Assembly: GCA_028699735.1 (NCBI GenBank)
Contig: JAQVUB010000072.1
Coordinates: 1-8,956 of the forward strand
Source: Lentisphaeria bacterium
Lineage (GTDB): Bacteria > Verrucomicrobiota > Lentisphaeria > Oligosphaerales > Oligosphaeraceae
DNA: 8,956 nucleotides
Direction of reading: 5' to 3'
Part shown: piece after piece, positions 1 through 5,061 of the stretch
How positions within the stretch are numbered: the first letter of the stretch is position 1
Layout: the number at the start of each line of letters is the position of its first letter
Made by a program: the position numbers and the translations under genes
The notes under the pieces: generated by a model
The model's database searches: none
What the model saw: only the letters and a program-made list of their open reading frames with translations
Told to the model about the DNA's origin: nothing

Positions 1-137
1 GGATCTGCAGCCTGAACGACTTGCAGCAGATTGCTGAAGCCGGGCAGAACCGTATTGATTTTACTGTCGGCAGCGCCCTCGATATTTTTGGCGGCAGTCA
101 TTTGAAATATACGGATCTGCTGCGTTATAAATGCTGA
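1..137 (+). CDS. hisA: HisA, eukaryote-like ProFAR isomerase, C-terminal end only
   Basis: This is the last 44 codons of a gene that begins left of the window; the frame runs from base 3 to a TGA at 135-137. The peptide contains DFTVGSALDIFGG followed by LKYTDLL, the signature end of the eukaryote-like branch of phosphoribosylformimino-5-aminoimidazole carboxamide ribotide isomerase, as in fungal HIS6. The enzyme converts ProFAR to PRFAR, the fourth step of histidine synthesis, on a cytoplasmic TIM barrel; the GSALD(I)FGG segment belongs to the last phosphate-binding loop. Bacterial HisA proteins of the usual type do not end this way, so this copy is the less common variant seen in scattered bacteria. 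Only the tail is visible, so completeness cannot be judged. A solo repeat arm begins about 12 bases after the stop, and no ordinary terminator hairpin was seen. Confidence 0.8.
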   Translation, partial: ICSLNDLQQIAEAGQNRIDFTVGSALDIFGGSHLKYTDLLRYKC

Positions 138-148
138 AGGAATGCTTG

Positions 149-176
149 TTTTTTACAACGAAAAACACAAAAAAAC
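149..176 (+). repeat. Solo arm of the AACAACGAAA stem-loop repeat family
   Basis: A T-run followed by ACAACGAAAAACACAAAAAAAC matches the left arm of the two complete stem-loops at 2127-2256 and 4931-5060. No partner arm (CGTTGT) is found in the following 400 bases, so this copy is solo or degraded. It lies just after the hisA stop codon. Bases 177-219 beyond it show nothing recognisable. Confidence 0.6.
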
Positions 177-219
177 TTGGGGTGGGCTAGCGTCCACAAC
201 CTAAGTTTCAAGATACGGG

Positions 220-500
220 CGAGTCTTAACCCTGAAAGGGCGTGACATACCAGCCCAGGGCAACGCCCTGGGTCGGAGATTCCCCCATGAGCAAAAACCC
301 TGAAAGGGCGTGACATAAAGCATTTCCATGAAGTAGCTGACAAGATTTTTAAGGCAGGGAGGCGAAGACAACGGCAAAAAGTACTTTCTGGATTTAACAC
401 AACTATGTCACGCCCTTTCAGGGTTTTGCTCATGGGGGGGGACTGAACCCAGGGCGTTGCCCTGGGCTGGTATGTCACGCCCTTTCAGGGTTAAGACTCG
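220..500. repeat. 280-base inverted-repeat element with nested palindromes
   Basis: Two near-identical arms of about 97 bases (220-317 and 404-500) face each other across an 86-base centre. Each arm holds two direct copies of a unit reading CCCTGAAAGGGCGTGACATA (around 230-249 and 298-317 on plus; mirrored at 404-423 and 471-490), and between them a short hairpin, CCCAGGGC/GCCCTGGG (254-272 and 448-466). The arms differ only in a short stretch, 278-286 against 432-442. The unit is itself palindromic (CCCT-GAA-AGGG). There is no transposase and no credible reading frame. It resembles dispersed palindromic repeats that I recall from Verrucomicrobia and Planctomycetes genomes. It could be a non-autonomous mobile element, or it could fold as a long RNA hairpin between hisA and the next gene. 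Bases 501-589 after it contain nothing else I can identify. Confidence 0.85.
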
Positions 501-589
501 TCCGCGTCAAGTCCTTTTCTTTTACAGAAAAATCTTTCACCCAAAACAAGATTATGGATGATAGTAGTACGAAAAGCGGTATCCTTCTG

Positions 590-1195
590 ATGCGAAAGTT
601 GCTTCCTCAAAAATTCATTCTGTTCATGCTCTGTTGCCTGATGGGGCAGGGGAAAATTCTTTTTGGCCAGCAGGAGCGTGAATTTTACCGGAGGGATTTC
701 TACCTGAATCTGAATCGTCCGGAAGAACTGCAGAATGACAGTGAAGGCGAGGATCGGCACTGGTATGAAGAAGAAGAGGAGGAATTTGGGGAGGAGGATT
801 CCGGGCAGAAGGACTTTTACGAAGACGAGAATCAGATTGTGATGTCGGATGATTTCTTTGTCGTCCCTCCCGAAGGACGAAATCGGGAAAACATTTTGTT
901 TTTTTATTTGCTTCCAGGATGCATGGGGCTGTTGACTTTGGTTCTTATCTGGCTTTATGTCAAAGAATGGGTACAGAGCAAAAAGGAAGTACACCAGACA
1001 TGCCAGCGGCTTCGCCAGGTTCGCCAGGAATTCCGGGGCAGGGAAACGGATCCGGAATTTACTGCACAGCTGAAGGAAGCTTTGAAGTTGCCACCCGGGG
1101 CGACCAGCCGGGATATCAGCCGGAGAATGCCGGTACAGGATCATGAATTGCAACAAATGCTCAACAAGTATGATGACCACTTCCGGAAACCTTAA
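590..1195 (+). CDS. Hypothetical single-pass membrane protein with acidic ectodomain
   Basis: I do not recognise this family. From the ATG at 590 the protein has 201 residues. It opens with a signal-peptide-like segment (Arg-Lys, then a hydrophobic stretch through about residue 26). A strongly acidic region follows, with a run of six Glu and many Asp, probably exported. One hydrophobic span (around ILFFYLLPGCMGLLTLVLIW) comes next, then a charged C-terminal tail of about 75 residues that should be cytoplasmic. The tail (KEALKLPPGATSRDI, then QQMLNKYDD) loosely recalls the C-terminal helices of DUF4381/Bat-operon membrane proteins; that is a weak impression. An in-frame ATG at 554 would add 12 polar residues, but 590 gives the more normal signal peptide. 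Neither start has a clear Shine-Dalgarno. The gene overlaps the radical SAM gene by about 53 bases, so the two are probably translated together. Confidence 0.7.
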   Translation: MRKLLPQKFILFMLCCLMGQGKILFGQQEREFYRRDFYLNLNRPEELQNDSEGEDRHWYEEEEEEFGEEDSGQKDFYEDENQIVMSDDFFVVPPEGRNRENILFFYLLPGCMGLLTLVLIWLYVKEWVQSKKEVHQTCQRLRQVRQEFRGRETDPEFTAQLKEALKLPPGATSRDISRRMPVQDHELQQMLNKYDDHFRKP

Positions 1196-2126
1196 GCCTG
1201 ATTTTTCAGAATATAAGCAATGCCGTCTCTGTCCGCGTGAATGCGCTGTAAACCGTCTCGCCGGGCAAAAGGGATTTTGTGGCGAAAGCAGCGACTGCTG
1301 TGTGGCTTATTGCGGGGCGCATTTTGGTGAGGAACCCCCGATCAGCGGAACGTCCGGATCGGGCACCGTCTTTTTTTCCGGATGTTCCTGCGGCTGTTTT
1401 TTTTGCCAGAATGCCCAGCTTTCCAAAGAACACCTCGGCGAAATCCTGAATTTTGCAGAGTTATCAGAGCGGGTGTTAGCCTTGGCGCAAAGCAAGGTGC
1501 ATAATCTCAATTTTGTCACCCCGGAACACTGGTGGCCGCATATCCGGGATTTGTGCCGGAATCTGCGTGCAGAGGGGGTGGATATCCCTTTTCTCTGGAA
1601 CAGCTCCGGATTTTGCCGAAGTGAACTGCTTGCTGAACAATGTCAATCTATCGATATTTTTCTGCCGGATTTCAAATATGCGGATGCCTCTTTGGCGGAA
1701 CGTTGCATGGGGCGCAGGGATTATCCCGAGCTTGCGTTGTCGGGATTGCGTGTGCTGGTGGAGAAAAAAGGCTTTTTGAGGCCTTTTGATACGAGTGGTG
1801 AGATCACTGCCAGCCAAGGCGTGCTGGTACGACACCTGGTTTTACCGGGCGAAGTGGAAAACAGCCTGAGCGTGTTGCGACAGCTCTACGCTGAATTCGG
1901 CGAAGGGCTCCCGCTGTCCCTGATGCGGCAGTTTACACCCATGCCGGAATGTGAGCGAAGGCAGTTTTTGAACCGTAAAGTACGAGATGAGGAATATGCG
2001 GAAGTCTGTACACTGGCCGCAGAACTCGGCTTCCGAAGGCTCTTTCTGCAGGAAGAGGATGACGGCAGCTTCCTCCCGGATTTCCAGCAACGCCAGCAAC
2101 CCTTTCCCGGCAATCGAAAAAAATAG
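1143..2126 (+). CDS. Radical SAM protein, COG1313 (PflX-like, PFL-activase homologue)
   Basis: The 327-residue protein matches the COG1313 family of uncharacterised radical SAM proteins related to pyruvate formate-lyase activating enzyme. The N-terminus has the family's extra cysteine set, CRLCPREC (residues 27-34) and GFC (46), likely a metal site. Next come GEEPPISGTSGSGTVFFSGC and the [4Fe-4S]/SAM motif CX3CX2C at Cys81, Cys85 and Cys88, followed by QN as expected. An additional Cys at 83 sits inside the motif where relatives usually have a non-cysteine residue. The C-terminal half keeps family blocks such as IDIFLPDFKYAD and LVLPGEVENS, and RQFTPMPEC. The family's substrate is unknown, and no glycyl-radical enzyme lies beside it here. 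The ATG at 1143 overlaps the upstream gene; Met10 or Met11 are alternative starts, with the first conserved cysteines further in. The TAG stop directly abuts a stem-loop repeat that may terminate transcription. Confidence 0.9.
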   Translation: MNCNKCSTSMMTTSGNLKPDFSEYKQCRLCPRECAVNRLAGQKGFCGESSDCCVAYCGAHFGEEPPISGTSGSGTVFFSGCSCGCFFCQNAQLSKEHLGEILNFAELSERVLALAQSKVHNLNFVTPEHWWPHIRDLCRNLRAEGVDIPFLWNSSGFCRSELLAEQCQSIDIFLPDFKYADASLAERCMGRRDYPELALSGLRVLVEKKGFLRPFDTSGEITASQGVLVRHLVLPGEVENSLSVLRQLYAEFGEGLPLSLMRQFTPMPECERRQFLNRKVRDEEYAEVCTLAAELGFRRLFLQEEDDGSFLPDFQQRQQPFPGNRKK

Positions 2127-2256
2127 TTTTTTTTAACAACGAAAAGCACAAACTGACACGAAAAAAATTTCAGGGTATACACTTATGCGAGCAATCAACG
2201 CCCGTTTCCCTGAAATTTTTTTCGTGTCAGTTTGTGTTTTTCGTTGTTAAAGAAAA
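2127..2256. repeat. Stem-loop repeat (copy A) between convergent genes, likely bidirectional terminator
   Basis: The arms 2127-2175 and 2208-2256 are almost perfectly complementary (about 45 paired bases, with a G-U-type difference near 2146/2237) and enclose a 32-base loop. The stem carries AACAACGAAA, ACTGACACGAAAA and TTTCAGGG. T-runs close both outer ends, so an RNA made from either strand would form a strong hairpin followed by U's. It lies where the radical SAM gene (plus) and the lipoprotein gene (minus) converge, which suits a bidirectional terminator. It also overlaps the end of the minus gene. The loop shares ACAATCAACGCC-like sequence with copy B at 4931-5060, so this is a dispersed element and not a simple terminator. 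Confidence 0.9.
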
Positions 2257-3117
2257 AGCATTTCTTGCGGTTTGGAGGAGTTCGATCATCTGGTTATGGT
2301 CGAGGGAGTTGGGTTCGATAAAACTGGCGTTTTGATAATTATTCCAGCTGGAGATGCAGATAATGGCGGCCTTATGGTCAAAAGCGCGTTGCAATTGCTT
2401 TGCGAAATACATCCCGTTTTGCCGGTATGCGGCCATCTGGTTTTCAGGCTTTTCTCTGGGCAGGAGGGGGTTTGCAGCAGTGCTGATTCGGCAGCCGGGT
2501 TTTGTACTGCGCTCATGGAAAATTTCGACTGGTGGCAGGAAATCGCTGATTTTTGCATGCTGTCCAGGGCCGAAATATTCGTCGATCAAATGGATCTGAT
2601 CGCTGAAAAACAGGATGGGGCTTTGTTCGATTTTCAAGCTGTGCGGGAGCTTTGCAAATCCGCGGCTGTTGAAAAAATTCATTGTATTGGGCAGAGACAG
2701 AGTGAATTCTTTTGCCTGGGAAGTAATGACAAGAGCAATCGCAGGGGGGACTGGCAAGGCGCCGGCCAGCTGATGGAATTTTTGCAGGCGTTCCGCAAAA
2801 ATGCTGCTGGCCATGGTTTCGGGCGTGATATGCAGGAGGATGGTTGAGAATCCTGCTGCGGAGATCCGCTGCAAATCGCGTTCCATGCGCAAATCTGTCC
2901 ATCCGTCAAAATGAGGAATGGCTCGCACCCTGGGTTGCAGAGTTTCCAGCTGACTGGGGGGATAGGGATGATATTCCAGCCAGAATTCCGGCTGCTTGCC
3001 CGGCGGGTAGGAGTGACTGAACAGCGCTTTGCCGGAAGTCGATTTGCCTGAGATGCAGCCAACTGCTGCCAGCAGCCCGATGCAGAGCAAAAATAATGGG
3101 TGGAATATAAAACGCAT
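2227..3117 (-). CDS. Putative lipoprotein with GH99/WbsX-like domain
   Basis: The 296-residue protein starts with an Arg-containing hydrophobic signal ending in LLAAVGC, a plausible lipobox with the lipidated Cys at 21. The mature part reads FWLEYHPYP, then a W...RMERDLQRISAAGFSTILL block, and near the end ICISSWNNYQNASFIEPN (about 253-270). This pattern (Met-Glu-Asp-Leu helix, then SWNE..EGT.IEP near the C-terminus) is that of TIM-barrel proteins of the GH99/GH71/WbsX group, which act on mannose-type or other polysaccharides. Here the usual SWNEW reads SWNNY, so a commonly conserved Glu is absent and activity is doubtful. It is short for the family. The ATG lies 2 bases after the stop of the zinc protein upstream, so the two are co-transcribed. 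The last eight residues (SLTTKNTN) and the TGA lie inside the right arm of the stem-loop at 2127-2256, so the original C-terminus was probably replaced by repeat sequence. Confidence 0.75.
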   Translation of the reverse strand: MRFIFHPLFLLCIGLLAAVGCISGKSTSGKALFSHSYPPGKQPEFWLEYHPYPPSQLETLQPRVRAIPHFDGWTDLRMERDLQRISAAGFSTILLHITPETMASSIFAERLQKFHQLAGALPVPPAIALVITSQAKEFTLSLPNTMNFFNSRGFAKLPHSLKIEQSPILFFSDQIHLIDEYFGPGQHAKISDFLPPVEIFHERSTKPGCRISTAANPLLPREKPENQMAAYRQNGMYFAKQLQRAFDHKAAIICISSWNNYQNASFIEPNSLDHNQMIELLQTARNAFSLTTKNTN

Positions 3118-3119
3118 TG

Positions 3120-3539
3120 TTAGATCGAAGATATTTTATTTTTGGGTTGGAAATCCGGGCAGTCCTGCAAGGGCTCCACTTCTTTCTGATGCAGATTACA
3201 ATGACATTTGAACGGAGTAATAAAATTATGCCGGCAATTCTTGCAAAAACGTCGCTCCTGGTCATCGGAGAGCAATTCCGAAATCACGGGCGTGTCGCTT
3301 TCCTCGGCGTCAGCAAAAAGAGAGGCTAATTTTCCCGGAGCGGGTTTTTTCACTGGGACTTGAGCCCTTTTATCCTTTTTTTTGTCTGCGTACAGCTCGG
3401 CCTGACAGAAAGCGCAGACTAGATACGACCTTTTGATGGTAAAACCGTCGTATTCCGTTTTCAATTTGGCAATGGAAGGGGATTGGCAATGCGGGCAGGT
3501 GAAAGAATCACCTTCTGAAATGGAAATTTTGTCAGACAT
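3120..3539 (-). CDS. Small two-zinc-ribbon protein
   Basis: This 139-residue soluble protein has two separate cysteine-rich modules. The first is a four-Cys ribbon, CPHC at 15-18 and CAFC at 42-45. A Lys/Pro-rich linker follows (about 52-72), then an acidic stretch. The second module is C-x2-C at 99-102, C-x-C at 112-114, His117 and Cys127 in DCPDF. Such paired motifs bind zinc structurally; ribbons of this kind are found in many small nucleic-acid- or protein-binding proteins, and I cannot name a specific role. Similar C-terminal CKNCRH...DCPDF modules occur in many uncharacterised bacterial proteins. It is followed after 2 bases by the lipoprotein gene. Upstream, its ATG lies only a few bases from a heptamer repeat (3544-3571) that occupies the place of a ribosome binding site; no Shine-Dalgarno is visible. 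Confidence 0.8.
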   Translation of the reverse strand: MSDKISISEGDSFTCPHCQSPSIAKLKTEYDGFTIKRSYLVCAFCQAELYADKKKDKRAQVPVKKPAPGKLASLFADAEESDTPVISELLSDDQERRFCKNCRHNFITPFKCHCNLHQKEVEPLQDCPDFQPKNKISSI

Positions 3540-3543
3540 AGGT

Positions 3544-3571
3544 CAGTTTTCAGTTGTCAGTTGTCAGTTGT
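3544..3571. repeat. Tandem heptamer CAGTTGT x4 (minus strand ACAACTG)
   Basis: Four back-to-back 7-base units occupy these bases: one CAGTTTT followed by three CAGTTGT. Read on the minus strand, each unit carries TGA (in ..CTGACAA..). Because 7 is not a multiple of 3, three units place a TGA in all three minus-strand frames. The stop codon of the AlbA_2 gene (3564-3566) is one of these TGAs, and the start codon of the zinc protein follows almost at once. Heptamer repeats of this general kind are known as STRR sequences in cyanobacteria; whether they are related is unknown. Confidence 0.85.
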
Positions 3572-4862
3572 CAAGCAGGCCGCGCTGCAGAAAATTTTCC
3601 AGGCTTTTGGAGATGGCGGAGAACTCGCCATCGTTGAGGCTGTAATTGAATCGTTCACACAATTCCCGGAAGAATTGTGCGGAGGTATAGGCTGCGGCAC
3701 CGCCTTCGAGGTCCCCGGCTGTCCGGCTGATGAGGATGCGGATGTCATGAATATGGCAACGGTTCTGGTTGTCGCCAGAGCTGTCACCGAGGATCAGGTT
3801 CAGATCCAGCGTATTGTTCACGCGGATGGTCAGGGTCAAAAGTTCACTGCCCAGACCCAGTTGCGAAAAAAGTTCGCCATTCAGTGCCAGGGTGATGACA
3901 CACAATTGCAGCAAAGTCGTACTGTCTATGCTTTTGCCGGATAATTCCGGCAGCGAAACCGCACAGTAAAAAAGACCTTCCGGATAAAATTCCCAGAAAA
4001 AAGCAGGTTCGGCGTTTTCCGCAGAATGCCCCCGGATCGCTTCATTCGAAGCATAAAGCGGATTTTCACGAAGCTGTGCAGAAGGCCAGGGAAAGTCCTG
4101 CAGACCCGGACGCTCGAGCGATTCCAGCTGGCGACGGCAGTCCGACAAAGTGAAATTTTTCAAGCGTCGTTGGGGGTGAATGGCGGCTTCAAAGACCGGC
4201 TTTTCGCGCCAAATCCGGTTTCCGAGCACCTGTCTGGCTTGATTGCGGCCATTTTGCAGGAGATCATCGAATTCTTCTTCGGAGCGTGGTTCGACGGCCT
4301 GGCGGTCTTCGTAGAGAATACCTCGCAGCATGCGTCCGAGCAATTGTCTTTGGTTACGCAGAGCGCGCTGGATGATGCCATGCAGTTCGGAGGAGCGGTA
4401 TGCTGCCCTGCTTCGGGCATCGGGGGTACGGACATAGAAGACGCCTCGTTGCAATTCGCTGTCGCAGGCGTCATTGCAGACATGGGGGAGATTGCGGAAT
4501 GGGTATACAACCAGAACGACGAAAATTTTGTCATCGACTTCGGGTTTGACCAGATCGAATTCGACGGATGGTTCGGCATAGCGGTTGATGGTTTGTCCCA
4601 CCGTGCTGGGATCAAAGGAGCTGGCCTGCTTTTCGGTCATCCCGGTATAGTGGGTCGGATTGCCATTGTTGTCTTCTCCAACCCCGACAACCACATATCC
4701 GCCAATGGTATTGGCTAGAGCCATCAGATGACGGGCAAATTTCGCACGACCCACCCGCCCAATCTCATTCCAGTCCTGAGCTGCTTTGAAATCAATCTGC
4801 TGATTTTCCAGACCGCAATAGATAATTTCGCGCCAGTCGGCATGTTGAGGAGATACAAGCAT
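3564..4862 (-). CDS. AlbA_2 (Schlafen-type) domain protein, putative nucleic-acid binding
   Basis: From the ATG at 4862 the protein has 432 residues. The first 170 or so form an AlbA_2 (Schlafen AlbA) domain: an early E..QIDFK, then FARHLMALANTIGGYVVVGV, a D-N-N-G turn, and GVFYVRTPDARSRAA, all in the usual order. AlbA_2 domains bind nucleic acid and occur in predicted transcription regulators and in some defence proteins. The remaining 250 residues contain no ATPase motif and match nothing I recognise, so a fused AAA or HTH partner is not evident. The open frame extends to a TTG at 4916, adding 18 residues (FVRFFESFC..), but the domain begins comfortably after the ATG, so I prefer 4862. Neither has a Shine-Dalgarno. 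The stop codon and the final Asp-Asn lie in a heptamer repeat. Confidence 0.8.
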   Translation of the reverse strand: MLVSPQHADWREIIYCGLENQQIDFKAAQDWNEIGRVGRAKFARHLMALANTIGGYVVVGVGEDNNGNPTHYTGMTEKQASSFDPSTVGQTINRYAEPSVEFDLVKPEVDDKIFVVLVVYPFRNLPHVCNDACDSELQRGVFYVRTPDARSRAAYRSSELHGIIQRALRNQRQLLGRMLRGILYEDRQAVEPRSEEEFDDLLQNGRNQARQVLGNRIWREKPVFEAAIHPQRRLKNFTLSDCRRQLESLERPGLQDFPWPSAQLRENPLYASNEAIRGHSAENAEPAFFWEFYPEGLFYCAVSLPELSGKSIDSTTLLQLCVITLALNGELFSQLGLGSELLTLTIRVNNTLDLNLILGDSSGDNQNRCHIHDIRILISRTAGDLEGGAAAYTSAQFFRELCERFNYSLNDGEFSAISKSLENFLQRGLLDN

Positions 4863-4930
4863 TGGAAATTTCCGGCTGCAAAAAGACTCAAAAAACCTTA
4901 CAAAAGCATGCGACAAATATACACGATGGA

Positions 4931-5060
4931 CTTTTTTTTAACAACGAAAGACACGAAAAGACACAAAAAAATTCATGGAAAGAACGACGCATGGCTAACA
5001 ATCAACGCCGCTTCCATGAATTTTTTCGTGCCTTTTTGTGTTTTTTCGTTGTTAAAAAAA
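4931..5060. repeat. Stem-loop repeat (copy B)
   Basis: Arms at about 4932-4979 and 5013-5060 pair to form a long stem with T/A-runs at the outer ends, AACAACGAAA next to them, and TTCATGGA/TCCATGAA at the tip. The loop includes ACAATCAACGCCGC, shared with the loop of copy A at 2127-2256. The arms mismatch at a few G/A positions. It lies between two co-directional minus-strand genes, 1 base after the TGA of the ligase fusion and about 70 bases before the AlbA_2 start. On the minus strand it could end transcription of the ligase gene or partially attenuate read-through into AlbA_2. It has no transposase and no coding potential worth calling. Confidence 0.9.
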
Positions 5061-5061
5061 A

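Noticed and set aside
125..478. 117-codon open frame on the minus strand across the inverted repeat
   Set aside because: It is made almost wholly of repeat arms; its HALSGL-type peptide is a known artefact of translating such repeats, with no start context.
491..1180. 229-codon minus-strand frame opposite the membrane protein
   Set aside because: The plus-strand frame has a signal peptide, an acidic domain, a membrane span and an overlap with the next gene; the minus frame begins in the middle of coding sequence and ends in the repeat, with no recognisable domain.
2272..2847. 191-codon plus-strand frame opposite the lipoprotein
   Set aside because: The minus strand has a lipobox signal, GH99-like motifs and tight spacing with its upstream gene; the plus frame shows none.
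4026..4718. 230-codon plus-strand frame opposite the AlbA_2 gene
   Set aside because: It is a shadow of a well-supported AlbA_2 domain in the opposite strand.
3564..4862. AlbA_2 protein as part of a phage-defence island
   Set aside because: Only the AlbA_2 domain is recognisable; there is no ATPase, nuclease or toxin partner, and the neighbours are a zinc protein and a ligase fusion.
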